Shown here: positions 28,201-38,048 of the stretch, in pieces | Numbering within the stretch: position 1 is the stretch's first letter | Layout: each line of letters opens with the position of its first letter | Assembly: GCA_947487165.1 (NCBI GenBank) | Contig: CANKWX010000010.1 | Span: 1-64,000, forward strand | DNA from: Burkholderiales bacterium | Lineage (GTDB): Bacteria; Pseudomonadota; Gammaproteobacteria; Burkholderiales; Burkholderiaceae_E | DNA: 64,000 bases | Direction: 5' to 3' | The notes under the pieces: generated by a model | What the model was told of the DNA's origin: nothing | Seen by the model: only the letters and a program-made list of their open reading frames with translations | The model's database searches: none | Position numbers and translations under genes: made by a program

Positions 28201-30081
28201 CCATTGCTTCTCGGGATCGTTGGGCAGCATGAGGCTGGTCACCCCGCGTGCCGACCGGTGCTCCTGCAGGATCCAGCGTTGCCCGACATTGAGCTCTTCG
28301 GTGGGTCGATCGGTCCCCGCGACGGTCAGCCAATCGCCTTCCTGGCGGATGGCAAGGCGATCCGCCGAGCCAGGCTGAGGGCCGTCGACCCAGCTCAGCG
28401 CGCTCAGCCATTCGCTCGGGTCCTGTCGGCCAGACAACGGCGGTTCGTCGTGCGGCTTGCGATGTCCGAGCGAAAATCGCCGCGACAGCCGCGCATAGTT
28501 GACTGCCGAGCCCCGACCCGCCACCGGCGCGAATCCGCTTTCGATGATGTCGGTGGGCCGGTCGAGTGCATCCCGCCGGATGTCGATGCGATGCCATTGG
28601 CCAGGTGCAACGGAGGGCTGCTCGATACGGCTCGGCCCCTCGAGCCGATCGCCGCCGCGATAGGCGAGCCGCCAGAGCAGGGTCGGTGCACGACCGGGCG
28701 CGGAGCGTTGCCAGGCCCGCACAGGTCTGCCCACGGCGTCACGATCGATCTGCAAGACGCCTTGCGGTGACTCGATTCCGCTCAGCCGTTGCTGGTCGTC
28801 GTAGGTATATCGACGAGGCGATGGCGGGCAACTGCTGCAGGCTTCGCCTTGCGCCTCAAGCAGGCGTGCGAGATGGTCATGGCGGCTGTAGAGCCAGGTG
28901 TAGCGGGCCCTGCGCCCGGCGCTGTCGGTGACCAGCGTGGTACCGGCCTGCGCAGCCGATTGCCGGCCCGGGTAATGGATTTCAAGGACAGACCCGCTGC
29001 CGGTTTCGGTGGTGCTGACGGCCCGCCCCTGATCGTCATACCGATAGGAGGCGACTTGCTGCGATTGCGCGTCGGGGCCGGGCTCGAGCTCGAGGACATC
29101 GGTCAGCAGCAGCGGATCGCGGTCATCGCGGTATTCGTAGCGGCGGCTGCGCCCATCGGGCCATTGAACTTGCGCCAGCTGCCCGGTTGCGTCGTAGCGG
29201 CAGTCGAGCAGCGCCGTGCCGTTTTTGAGCACCCTGGCGATTCGCGTGCCCTGGGCATGTTGGATGTATTCAAAGTCGATCCGCCAGCCGTCCGGTCCGA
29301 TTAGTCCGTCGAGCCGACCGGCCTCGCCGTGATGCAGCCTGATCATTGTCATGCCGTCGCGCGATACCGCCAGCAGTCGACCACGGGCATCGAAGTGCAG
29401 TGATCGGCCGCCTGGCCATCGCCAGGTCCAGCGCACCAGATCGTGGGTGACACCGTTTGTCTGATGCAGTTGTCGCAGCGCCTGTCGGCCGAGTTCGCGA
29501 GCAAGGGCCCGATCGGTATCGTGATCGAGCGCTTTCGGATGCCGGTGCTCGATCACGCTTCCGTCTTCGATGCGGGTGGCCTGCCATTGACCTGAATGCC
29601 GGCGGTCGGGGCGAAACACGACGCGGCGTCCGTCCCCCTGAATGATTTGCAGTTCAGGGCGCTTGCCCGGGCGGGCCGGGACGATCCGGGTCTCGAAGGA
29701 GTGGCTCCAGCCGATGCCCAGCGGACCGTCGAAGCGATTGCGGCTGTTGTAGTGACGCGCCAGGACGAAGGGCACGATGGCCGAGGCACGAAGGTCGACT
29801 TCGTGGCGGTATTTGTTGCCGGTGACCAGATCGACCGGATTGCCGGCACCGGTTGCAACCCCGCCGGCGCGCACGCCGGTTGCCTCATCGGCAAAGTCGC
29901 AGACCGATGAGCCCGGCCCGGCGGGCGGGCCTCCCGCCGCCCCACAGGTGGCTTGCGCCCAGACCCTGGATGGGAAGAGCAGCGATAAAGCGATGACGCC
30001 GACCGCCAGCGTTGACGCCAAAGCAGCCCGTGCTGCGCGCGGCGAATGCCGGCGGGGCAGTGATCGAAGGGTGTGGTGCAC
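25231..30081 (-). CDS. Exported RHS/YD-repeat protein with long unrecognised C-terminal region
   Basis: 1616 aa. A Sec signal peptide (hydrophobic ALASTLAVGVIALSLLFPS, cleavage after VWA) is followed by a DUF6531-type segment NPVDLVTGNKYRHEVDL and RHYNSRNRFDGPLGIGWSHSFE. Some 900 residues of YD repeats follow (FDDFGRVAFIDQPG, YDAYDRLVRHRPGDG, YSRDHLGRLTGAV). The RHS core ends with YNHARTYNPASGHYLEADPLGL and DGDPINGLDPWGL near residue 1077. These repeats fold into a cocoon that encloses a C-terminal effector. Here about 540 residues follow the core, far more than the usual 80-150 aa toxin, and I recognise no nuclease, deaminase or other toxin motif. No PAAR or VgrG is attached, and the gene downstream is ior on the other strand, so no immunity gene is visible. 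Confidence 0.88.
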   Translation of the reverse strand: MHHTLRSLPRRHSPRAARAALASTLAVGVIALSLLFPSRVWAQATCGAAGGPPAGPGSSVCDFADEATGVRAGGVATGAGNPVDLVTGNKYRHEVDLRASAIVPFVLARHYNSRNRFDGPLGIGWSHSFETRIVPARPGKRPELQIIQGDGRRVVFRPDRRHSGQWQATRIEDGSVIEHRHPKALDHDTDRALARELGRQALRQLHQTNGVTHDLVRWTWRWPGGRSLHFDARGRLLAVSRDGMTMIRLHHGEAGRLDGLIGPDGWRIDFEYIQHAQGTRIARVLKNGTALLDCRYDATGQLAQVQWPDGRSRRYEYRDDRDPLLLTDVLELEPGPDAQSQQVASYRYDDQGRAVSTTETGSGSVLEIHYPGRQSAAQAGTTLVTDSAGRRARYTWLYSRHDHLARLLEAQGEACSSCPPSPRRYTYDDQQRLSGIESPQGVLQIDRDAVGRPVRAWQRSAPGRAPTLLWRLAYRGGDRLEGPSRIEQPSVAPGQWHRIDIRRDALDRPTDIIESGFAPVAGRGSAVNYARLSRRFSLGHRKPHDEPPLSGRQDPSEWLSALSWVDGPQPGSADRLAIRQEGDWLTVAGTDRPTEELNVGQRWILQEHRSARGVTSLMLPNDPEKQWLGGPTIVSASNGRQGIDFEYQPFGTLAAVVRHDFTLGREVRVQPDDAPDRPPLRAIALWRGLPSTVALPDGSLYSRGFDDFGRVAFIDQPGEPRQWAEYDAYDRLVRHRPGDGSTLAYRRDAAGRLIESTRIIGGRKTLLGRYTWRGADLIEAANNTVSIRYSRDHLGRLTGAVHHFTASPGAPLRYQWHYNIASRVTGESLPDGLRVHYRYRDREVVGLTVEGLGAAEIEIDAEALRAPLSLIDPAPTTSASPEAKASSVRQPTAVFEGGHLVSAAGSRYRDDPHGRRAIKQSTDTVSSAPTETRFMHQDWRLRGEQSGDGGLRHWLWAGSRPVALIVSGRLYRIVTDLRGAPVRALDDRGETVWSARYDRLGRAIVDPGAQIDISLRLPGQYFDAETSWHYNHARTYNPASGHYLEADPLGLQPSYNNRESLRLYADGDPINGLDPWGLARLTWFALTTDSQGRSLGKIQGFDRARWSFMIEDILPVPLFGNNLTRPQPSGIDGLLFDPWGDFIAGQGPPKPVTGNGVDAIAWTGVTGRQVFASFAAHYGGALASPARFVIEGFDDVRAGALALILSASPSQRRTCIDRTMASLPGIDLGPGQPLLSPSRPDLRGPARVLECRPASAVPVAYQDELERSRVERYQAAAELQESPSASINENCAASVGCRSRARIEVNGHAYYASYGRTQFTVTTFLAELMRLTDPSEGEQAATLRNAVGLDAVITLDGRAARMSDALALARRRVDAAYRAFAALRREFGRGLDPASAAAAWESLTPARRASFTNDTGLGRDVFIDMLGYVATGVGARTEEEGRHALAASAAATVRLMPAGAVAASSFKDWLVGLFSSTDAYDHVSRTFLRDNLRRVLSAPALAGQFVNAAQPGTTAWIKRQDAIETELAKRVAMLHNSGNTTLATSPKFEGWLASHSKSGAGKYVQDFISADSRGNWEALRCTSGLGGRSGLQLSQLTAMPASVFASTTPSSKKAAP

Positions 30082-30142
30082 AGCGAGGAGTTCCGAAAGC
30101 GGGCCAAGCCCGGTGATCGGAAATCCTTGCGCAACTTTGCTT

Positions 30143-30160
30143 TCCGCTCAATTGAGCGGA
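30143..30160. promoter_or_regulatory. 18-bp perfect palindrome upstream of the RHS gene
   Basis: TCCGCTCAATTGAGCGGA is fully palindromic and can also fold as a 7-bp stem with an AATT loop. It lies 62 nt before the RHS start and 45 nt after the haloalkane dehalogenase stop on the minus strand. It could be a regulator site for the RHS gene or a weak terminator of the dehalogenase gene; no T-run follows. Confidence 0.4.
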
Positions 30161-30204
30161 CTGCCTAAGACTCAGGTACTAAGTCGATCAATGCCAGACG
30201 TGCG

Positions 30205-31098
30205 TCACTTCCATTGACTGATGACTGCTCGGGCAATTGGCTCGCCCCATTCCGGCGTGAAATGGCCGGCCTCGGCGATCAGCATCGGTGGCGGACAATT
30301 GCGGATCGACTGGCGCAGATTTGCCATCACTGCTTCGCCGAGTACCGGATCGCTCTGGCCGACGGCCATCAGCGTGCGGCCAGTCCAGGCGTTTTTCCAC
30401 CAGTCTCGTGCCAGCCGCGACATTGCCGCGCCGGGCGCATCGGGATGATCGGGCACCAGTTGCGGAAAGCGCCGCACGCCGGCCTTATGGCGAGCATCGG
30501 GGAAGGGCGCTTCATAGGCGGCGGCTTGCGCAGCGTTCAGATGCGGCGTTGCCCGGGCAAGCAGCCTGGCGCAATTGAGGTCGGGGTTATTGGCGACATA
30601 AGCCCGCCAGTCGATGAAGCCCTTTGAAAGCGGCTGGTCGCCGGTTCCCAGCAGGGTGTTCATCACGACCAGGCCATTGAATCGATCTGCAAACTCCATT
30701 GGCAGGGTCAGGCCCAGGATGCCGCCCCAGTCCTGGCACACCAGCGTGACCTCGGTCAGGTCCAGTCGCTCGATCAGAGCGATCAGGTGGCCGCGATGAA
30801 AGTCGAAGGTATAGACCGCATCGTCAGTCGGCTTGTCCGAGCGGCCGAATCCGATCAGATCAGGCGCAACCACGCGGTAGCCGGCCGCCGCGAAGACCGC
30901 GATCATCTTGCGATACAGGAAGCTCCAGGTCGGCTCGCCATGCAGGCACAGGAAGGTGCCCGCGGCCTTGCCGGGGCCGGTGTCGAGCACCGCAGTGCGA
31001 AGTCCCTGATAGCCGGGCAGATCGTCGATGTAGCTGATTGGCCAATTGAAGTCGCGCACCGAGTCGAAGCGCTCGGCAGGCGTGCGAAGGATGTCCAT
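30205..31098 (-). CDS. Haloalkane dehalogenase, DhlA-like subfamily HLD-I
   Basis: 297 aa from ATG 31098 (a TTG two codons earlier is less likely). It is an alpha/beta-hydrolase that would replace halogen by hydroxyl. The predicted nucleophile is D123 with halide-binding W124 in LVCQDWGGILGLTLP, one residue off the D124/W125 of Xanthobacter DhlA. HGEPTWSFLYRKM (H53-W58) supplies the oxyanion and E55 region, W164 is a candidate second halide ligand, DPVLGEA gives the acid and EAGHFTPEWGE the histidine. Every catalytic element is therefore present. No dehydrogenase for the haloalcohol product is adjacent. Some members of this family act on epoxides or other substrates, so dehalogenation should be tested. 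Confidence 0.85.
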   Translation of the reverse strand: MDILRTPAERFDSVRDFNWPISYIDDLPGYQGLRTAVLDTGPGKAAGTFLCLHGEPTWSFLYRKMIAVFAAAGYRVVAPDLIGFGRSDKPTDDAVYTFDFHRGHLIALIERLDLTEVTLVCQDWGGILGLTLPMEFADRFNGLVVMNTLLGTGDQPLSKGFIDWRAYVANNPDLNCARLLARATPHLNAAQAAAYEAPFPDARHKAGVRRFPQLVPDHPDAPGAAMSRLARDWWKNAWTGRTLMAVGQSDPVLGEAVMANLRQSIRNCPPPMLIAEAGHFTPEWGEPIARAVISQWK

Positions 31099-31264
31099 GG
31101 TCAATGTCTCGACAGAAAAGGCGTGCCAGATTGTCTGCCCGTGCGGCGCAGCAGGCTGGGCGCTTGATGCACCGGATGGCGCCGCCGGTCGTGCCGACGG
31201 ATCGCATGCGTGACCGACGGGATCCGATGATAGGCTAACCTGATATCAGAAAGAAAGGGCGACC

Positions 31265-31582
31265 ATGGAGACCGGAAGCTTCGCTCAACTGCTCTACCGG
31301 TATTGGTTTTATGGCTGGCTTTTCCGAGACGCCAACCGTGGCAATCTGCTCGAACGTGCCGCTGCGATTCGCTATAACCGTACGCATTCACGTTGGTTGC
31401 CCACCTATCTGAAGCGCTGGACGGTTCTGGGCGCACTCTGCTATCTGATCGGCTGGGCGATCGAAGTGCATGCGCCTGCGCCTCTGACCCTTCTTTTCTT
31501 CGCCCTGTTCGTGCTGACCGTGCCGGTCAATGCCGTGACGCTGGCTGCCTGGATCGGTCTTAAAGTGATGCCGGGGCACTGA
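31265..31582 (+). CDS. Small membrane protein of unknown function
   Basis: 105 aa. The first 55 residues are aromatic and basic (LLYRYWFYGWLFRDANRGNLLERAAAIRYNRTHSRWLPTY in two parts), followed by two hydrophobic helices, WTVLGALCYLIGWAIEV and LTLLFFALFVLTVPVNAVTLAAWIGL. The N-terminus should be cytosolic and the protein sits in the inner membrane. GC-rich third positions support coding. I do not recognise the family. It is divergent from the dehalogenase gene and ends before the groEL terminator. Confidence 0.7.
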   Translation: METGSFAQLLYRYWFYGWLFRDANRGNLLERAAAIRYNRTHSRWLPTYLKRWTVLGALCYLIGWAIEVHAPAPLTLLFFALFVLTVPVNAVTLAAWIGLKVMPGH

Positions 31583-31619
31583 GCCCGCGCAGCGCATCGC
31601 CACGCAGCGCCTCATAAAC

Positions 31620-31651
31620 AGGAAGGGCCCGACTCGCATCGGGCCCTTCCT
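31620..31651. terminator. Rho-independent-type terminator of groESL
   Basis: A perfect 13-bp stem, AGGAAGGGCCCGA and TCGGGCCCTTCCT, with a 6-nt loop lies 64 nt past the groEL stop. On the minus strand it is followed by TGTTTATGAGG, a weak T-rich tail. It can also serve the small membrane protein gene from the other side. Confidence 0.8.
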
Positions 31652-31714
31652 GCGTCAACCGGACCGCAAGGGCCCGGCTGAGCGTCGATCGGCTTGCGCC
31701 GACCGAGTGCTGGC

Positions 31715-33403
<1,689 letters not shown>

Positions 33404-33419
33404 TTAATGAGGTGCGTGA

Positions 33420-33707
33420 TCACTCAACCACGGCCATGATGTCTTCTTCGCGCATCACGAGCAGCTCGTCGCCGTCGACCTTGACGGTCTGGCCCGAGTA
33501 CTTGCCGAAGAGAACCTTGTCGCCGACCTTGACGGCCATCGCACGGATCTTGCCGTCGTCGCCGACCTTGCCGTTGCCCACGGCCAGGATTTCACCCTGA
33601 TCGGGTTTTTCGGCGGCGTTGTCGGGGATGAAGATGCCGGAGGCGGTCTTACGCTCGTTGTCGAGACGCTTGATGATGACGCGATCGTGCAAAGGACGAA
33701 GCTTCAT
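33420..33707 (-). CDS. groES: Co-chaperonin GroES (Hsp10)
   Basis: 95 aa, the standard size. [25 protein letters not shown] is the canonical opening with the mobile loop, and the dome loop [11 protein letters not shown] and the end [13 protein letters not shown] are intact. It forms the heptameric lid of GroEL. A leader of about 170 nt separates the start from the promoter and CIRCE element. Confidence 0.99.
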   Translation of the reverse strand: MKLRPLHDRVIIKRLDNERKTASGIFIPDNAAEKPDQGEILAVGNGKVGDDGKIRAMAVKVGDKVLFGKYSGQTVKVDGDELLVMREEDIMAVVE

Positions 33708-33857
33708 GTGAAAGGGCTCCTGATAACTTGATTGAACAAGACTGTTGAAGGGATTTGCCGAAAGCGGCCGTGAAACGGCACGCAGAAAGCGGCGCAGGCG
33801 GAAGGTATAAACGACAGGCCTTGAAATGCCTGATGATTCCGAATGACGCGGGAATTG

Positions 33858-33884
33858 TTAGCACTCACCGCCTGCGAGTGCTAA
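33858..33884. promoter_or_regulatory. CIRCE element (HrcA operator) of groESL
   Basis: TTAGCACTC-N9-GAGTGCTAA matches the CIRCE consensus at every position of both arms with the exact 9-nt spacer. HrcA binds it and represses groESL until heat stress. It starts at the last base of the -10 box, so bound HrcA covers the transcription start. Confidence 0.97.
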
Positions 33885-33912
33885 TGATACCGACCTGAGT
33901 CGGCTTTTTCAA
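33884..33912 (-). promoter_or_regulatory. groESL promoter (sigma70-like)
   Basis: On the minus strand TTGAAA (33912-33907) and TATCAT (33889-33884) are separated by 17 nt. A sigma32-type -10 (CCCCAT) is absent, so heat induction here probably acts by loss of HrcA rather than by sigma32. Confidence 0.75.
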
Positions 33913-33955
33913 GTCATACCCCAACGTACGCCGACTGGCGCAAGAAGGAAATCGG

Positions 33956-34819
33956 GTGGATCTGCTGCTGTTGTCGTTCGGAACGAGGCTCGAAAACCAT
34001 TTTCAGGCAGCCTTTTCGATCCTCAGTTTTCTGGCTCGCCCCGGCATCGAGCGGGTTTTCGTGCTGACGGATGCCCCCCGCTTTTATGCGCAATTTGACT
34101 CGCGGATCGAGATATTGCCGATCGATGAGGCGCTGATGAGCCAATGGCAGGGCGATTCCGGCTTTTTCTGGCGCATCAAGATCAAGGCGATCGAGAAGGT
34201 GGTCGGCATCAGCCGCAAGGATCTGCTCTATGTTGACTCCGACACCTTTCTTGCCGGGGATCTGACAGCCCTTTCGTCGGGATTGGCGAGCGGCAGGACC
34301 TTCATGCATCGCTTCGAGTCACGGCTCAGCCAGCGTGCGAGCAGTACCGAGAAGGCCATGTGGTCGGTTCTGCAACACCAGACCTTCTGCGGCATCACCA
34401 TCGACGATCAGGCCGCGATGTGGAATGCCGGTGCAATCGGGTTACCGGCGGTGACCGCCGCCGACGACATTGCGCGCACGCTCGCGCTGTGCGATGCCTT
34501 GTGCGCCACGCCCTGCACCCGCCGGCTGATCGAGCAGTTTTCGTTTTCGCTTGCGCTCGCCACCGGCTTACGCTTGCAGCCCTGCGACGACGCGATCATC
34601 CACTACTGGGGTAACAAGCCCGACTGGAATCAGGCGATGCGGGAGTTCTTTGTCGAATCCGCGCTCACCGACGCCGATTTGCAGGCGCGCATCGAGCGGC
34701 TCGCGTCCTTCGATTTCAGAGCGCTGCCGATTCTGCGAAAGGAGAGTTCGGCGCGGCGCAGGATGGTTGCCGCGGCCGACCGGCTGTTCCCGCCGAAACG
34801 GGTCGAGTACTTCGAGTGA
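33956..34819 (+). CDS. Glycosyltransferase-like protein (nucleotide-diphospho-sugar transferase fold)
   Basis: 287 aa, GTG start with AAGGA upstream. The N-terminus MDLLLLSFGTRLENHFQAAFSILSFLARPG and the central KDLLYVDSDTFLAGDL, with a DxD metal-binding motif near residue 95, fit the GT-A fold, as does the late acidic-histidine stretch DDAIIHYWGNKPDW. The DSD motif would hold the UDP- or GDP-sugar through a divalent cation. There is no signal or membrane helix. Acceptor and sugar are unknown. Its last codons overlap the start of an EamA permease by 4 nt, so the two are co-translated. Confidence 0.65.
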   Translation: MDLLLLSFGTRLENHFQAAFSILSFLARPGIERVFVLTDAPRFYAQFDSRIEILPIDEALMSQWQGDSGFFWRIKIKAIEKVVGISRKDLLYVDSDTFLAGDLTALSSGLASGRTFMHRFESRLSQRASSTEKAMWSVLQHQTFCGITIDDQAAMWNAGAIGLPAVTAADDIARTLALCDALCATPCTRRLIEQFSFSLALATGLRLQPCDDAIIHYWGNKPDWNQAMREFFVESALTDADLQARIERLASFDFRALPILRKESSARRRMVAAADRLFPPKRVEYFE

Positions 34820-35748
34820 CGGTCTCGCCGGCGAAGCTGAGGTGGGCCTTCTGGGTCGGGCTCGCAACCGTTGTCGTGTGGGGCGCCAACTTCGCACTCA
34901 TGAAGTCGGTCTACAGCGTTGCCACGCCCGCCGGTTATCTCTTTGCACGCTATCTGGTGCTGACGGCGTGTGCGGTCGCGCTGCTGCTATGGCGCTATGG
35001 CCTGCGCTGGCCCAGGCCTGCGCGTGCCGACCTGATCAATCTGGCCAGGCTCGGTTTGCTGGGGCATACCGTGCATGTCAGCATGGTGAACTTCGGGGTG
35101 CACTGGTCGACCGCGTTTTCGAGTTCACTGATCCTGGCATGCGGCCCGGTTTTCACGCTGATCATCCTGCGCTGGTCGGGGATCGAGGTGCTGCGGCCGA
35201 CGCAGGTCGCCGGCGTGGGTGTCGCTCTGATCGGTGTTCTCGTGTTTCTGTCGGAAAAACTGCTTGCGGGCAGTTGGGCGGCAACCGGTGGCGATCTGTT
35301 CCTGCTGGTGGCATGCAGCCTGTTCTCTTACTACACCGTGGCCAGCAAACCGCTGATCGAGCGCCTCGGTTCTGTGGTGGTGATGACCTATGCCACGCTC
35401 GCCGGTGCGCCGCTGATCCTGCTTGGCACGCTGCCCTTTGCGGTTCGCGTCGACTGGCAGGTGCTGTCTGCGCTGCACTGGGGCATGCTGCTGTGGTCGA
35501 CCATGGTGTCGGCGTTTTTTGGATGGCTGACCTGGGGATGGGTCAACGGTGTGCGCGGCGTGGCCCGAACAGCGCCCCTGATGTACCTGATGCCACCGGT
35601 GGCGGCGGTCATCGCCTGGTTTGCGATCGATGAGCGGTTTACGCTCATCAAGATCGTCGGCGCGCTGGTGACCATGGCCGGCGTGGCGCTCGCCCAGTTC
35701 GGCGCCAGTCTGACGCTGTCGTTGAGGCGATCGGGTGAATCGGGGTAA
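34816..35748 (+). CDS. EamA family transporter
   Basis: 310 aa starting at GTG 34816, within the stop codon of the glycosyltransferase gene (GTGA). Ten helices; MVNFGVHWSTAFSSSLILACGPVFTLIILRW and VARTAPLMYLMPPVAAVIAWFAIDE are the EamA repeat signatures. The tight coupling to a sugar-transferase-like gene suggests that it might move a related precursor, but this is only context. It converges on the SDR gene. Confidence 0.82.
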   Translation: MTVSPAKLRWAFWVGLATVVVWGANFALMKSVYSVATPAGYLFARYLVLTACAVALLLWRYGLRWPRPARADLINLARLGLLGHTVHVSMVNFGVHWSTAFSSSLILACGPVFTLIILRWSGIEVLRPTQVAGVGVALIGVLVFLSEKLLAGSWAATGGDLFLLVACSLFSYYTVASKPLIERLGSVVVMTYATLAGAPLILLGTLPFAVRVDWQVLSALHWGMLLWSTMVSAFFGWLTWGWVNGVRGVARTAPLMYLMPPVAAVIAWFAIDERFTLIKIVGALVTMAGVALAQFGASLTLSLRRSGESG

Positions 35749-35762
35749 TCGGTTGAATCAGA

Positions 35763-36533
35763 TCAATCGGTCGGCATGAGGTAGTTCAGCGCCAGCCGCC
35801 CACCGTCGGGATAGATCGTCTGGCCCGACAGATACGATGCGTCGTCGCTGGCCAGAAAGGCTGCCACCGTCGCCACCTCTGAGGGTTCCCCGAGCCGCCC
35901 GAGCGGTGTGCGCGACATGATCGTGCGCTCGGCGGCGGGCGAGCCCATCACCGCCTTGCGGGCCAGTTCGGTCGCGATGGTGCCCGGACCGATCGCATTC
36001 ACCCTGATGCCGTGCGGCGCCAGCGAGACCGACATCACCTTGGTGAGCTGGTTCACGCCACCCTTGGAGATCACATAGGGGACCTGGTTCGGGATCGCCA
36101 GGATCGCGTTGACGCTCGACATGTTGATGATCGTGCCGCGAATGCCGGCGGTGACCATGTGACGCGCGACCGCCTGACCGAAGACGAAATAGGATCGCAG
36201 ATTGATCGCCAGCACGCGGTCGAAGTCGGCCACCTCAAGCTCGAGAAATTCGGCAGCATGGGTGATGCCGGCGTTGTTCAGCAGGACATCGATGCGACCG
36301 AAGCGGGCAAGCGTCTGGCTGACTGCGTCGGCGCCCAGACGGCTGTCCGCAACGTCGCCGGCGATGAACATTGCCTTGTCGGGCCCCAGTTCAGAAAGTG
36401 CCAGAGCGCCTTGCTCTGCGTTGATGTCGACGATTGCCACACGGGCACCTTCGAGCAGAAATTGCTTTGCGCAGGCAAGGCCGATGCCCTGCGCTCCGCC
36501 GGTGACGAGTGCCACCTTGTCTTTCAGTTTCAT
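35763..36533 (-). CDS. Short-chain dehydrogenase/reductase
   Basis: 256 aa, classical SDR. NAD(P) site TGGAQGIGLACAKQ, D62-like acid in VAIVDINAEQG (suggesting NAD preference), NNAGITH, catalytic Ser in NMSSVNAI and Tyr-Lys in PYVISKGG. The C-terminal SDDASYLSGQTIYPDGGRLAL is usual for glucose-dehydrogenase/3-oxoacyl-reductase-like members. Substrate unknown. It is divergent from dacB, with 63 nt between the starts. Confidence 0.88.
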   Translation of the reverse strand: MKLKDKVALVTGGAQGIGLACAKQFLLEGARVAIVDINAEQGALALSELGPDKAMFIAGDVADSRLGADAVSQTLARFGRIDVLLNNAGITHAAEFLELEVADFDRVLAINLRSYFVFGQAVARHMVTAGIRGTIINMSSVNAILAIPNQVPYVISKGGVNQLTKVMSVSLAPHGIRVNAIGPGTIATELARKAVMGSPAAERTIMSRTPLGRLGEPSEVATVAAFLASDDASYLSGQTIYPDGGRLALNYLMPTD

Positions 36534-36596
36534 TGCGGGTTGCTCCGATGGATGGTCGGCCTGCCAGGGTCAGGCCACATGCGATCATCGCAGATC

Positions 36597-38027
36597 ATGA
36601 ATCTTTGTCCTGTCATCCGGATCATTGCGCTGTTATCGGCCATCTCGATCGGCCTGCCTGCGCTGGCCCAGCCCGTGCCGCCCACGGTTGCAGCCGCGCT
36701 GCGCGCCGCGGCGATTGCGCCGGCTGAATACGGTGTGGTGGCCTTGCCGCTGGACGGCAGCCCGCCGCTGATCGCTCACAATGAATCGCTCGCATTCAAT
36801 CCGGCCTCGACGATGAAGCTGGTGACGACCTATGCAGCCTTGTCCCTGCTGGGTGCGAACTATCGCTGGCACACGCCGATCCTGGTGCGCGGTCAGATCG
36901 CAGACGGCGTGCTCGATGGTGATCTGGTGTTGCGCGGCGGGGGTGATCCCAAGCTGGTGATCGAGGACATGGTCGAGTTGGTCTCGCGCCTGCGTGCGCT
37001 GGGTCTGAAGGTGATCCGGGGCAATCTCGTGATCGACGATTCGCTCTACGAGATCGGCGACGAATCGACCGAGAAATTCGATGGGGATCCGTCGCAGCCC
37101 TATAACGTGCGGCCCCACGCCGCGATGATGAATTTCAAGGCGACCCGGTTCACGGTTCGGCCACAGTCCTCCGGGCTGGCGATTGATCTCGATCCGCCGC
37201 TGGCCGACGTCGGTGTGGTCGATGAGGTCAAGGTCGTCGGCGGACCCTGTCGCAACGGCGTCGCCGGATTGGCGATTCGCGACGCGGGTACCGAACACAA
37301 GCCGTTGATTCGCGTTGCAGGCATCTATTCGGGTGCTTGCGGCGAGCAGTCGACCATGACAGCAGTGCTCAATCACCGCCAGTTCATCCAGGCGTTCTTT
37401 GGTGGCGCATGGCGTGCAGCTGGCGGCGTCTGGGAGGGTCGTGCGGTGATCGAGCGGCGCACCGAATCGAATCTGCCGGTGCTGCTGCAGTGGACATCAC
37501 CCCGCAACCTCGGTGAGGTGGTCAAGGACATCAACAAGTTCAGCAACAATGTGATGGCCCGCCAGGTGATGTTGCAGACCTCGACCGAAACCGCACCGCG
37601 GCGTCCGGCGACGCTTGACCGGGCCCGCAAAGTGATCATCGCCTGGCTTGAAAAGCGTGGCCTGCGTTCGCCCGACATCGTGATCGACAATGGGTCCGGG
37701 CTGTCGCGCCAGGAGCGTATCGCGCCGATGACGCTCGCGCGCGTGCTGATCGATGCCTCGCGCAGCCCGGATGCGCCGGTCTTTCTGCAGTCCTTGCCGG
37801 TGGTGGGGATCGACGGAACCATGAAAGCCCGGCTCAAGTCCGATCCGGTCGCCGGCAACGCCTGGATCAAGACCGGCAGCCTCAATGACGTGCGCAGCAT
37901 CGCCGGTTATGTCGATGCCGCATCGGGGCGCCGCTATGCCGTGGTCATGATCATCAACGGGCCCCGTGCCGAGGGCTCCGCCCCGGCTCAGGACGCGCTC
38001 CTGAAATGGCTCTATCTCAACGGCTGA
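36597..38027 (+). CDS. dacB: D-alanyl-D-alanine carboxypeptidase/endopeptidase (PBP4)
   Basis: 476 aa from ATG 36597, with a Sec signal peptide ending near ALA-QP (residue 24). The three penicillin-binding motifs are S71-T-M-K74, SNN in NKFSNNVMARQV, and KTG in AWIKTGSLNDVRS. The long insert between the first two motifs is characteristic of the class C PBP4/DacB family. It trims and cuts peptidoglycan cross-links in the periplasm. It stands alone and converges on ubiD. Confidence 0.92.
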   Translation: MNLCPVIRIIALLSAISIGLPALAQPVPPTVAAALRAAAIAPAEYGVVALPLDGSPPLIAHNESLAFNPASTMKLVTTYAALSLLGANYRWHTPILVRGQIADGVLDGDLVLRGGGDPKLVIEDMVELVSRLRALGLKVIRGNLVIDDSLYEIGDESTEKFDGDPSQPYNVRPHAAMMNFKATRFTVRPQSSGLAIDLDPPLADVGVVDEVKVVGGPCRNGVAGLAIRDAGTEHKPLIRVAGIYSGACGEQSTMTAVLNHRQFIQAFFGGAWRAAGGVWEGRAVIERRTESNLPVLLQWTSPRNLGEVVKDINKFSNNVMARQVMLQTSTETAPRRPATLDRARKVIIAWLEKRGLRSPDIVIDNGSGLSRQERIAPMTLARVLIDASRSPDAPVFLQSLPVVGIDGTMKARLKSDPVAGNAWIKTGSLNDVRSIAGYVDAASGRRYAVVMIINGPRAEGSAPAQDALLKWLYLNG

Positions 38028-38048
38028 ACGGCTCGCGCGGCGACGCGG

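Noticed and set aside
35753..35766. TTGAATCAGATCAA, one base off the FNR box
   Set aside because: It lies between two convergent genes at their stop codons, so it cannot serve as a promoter site for either.
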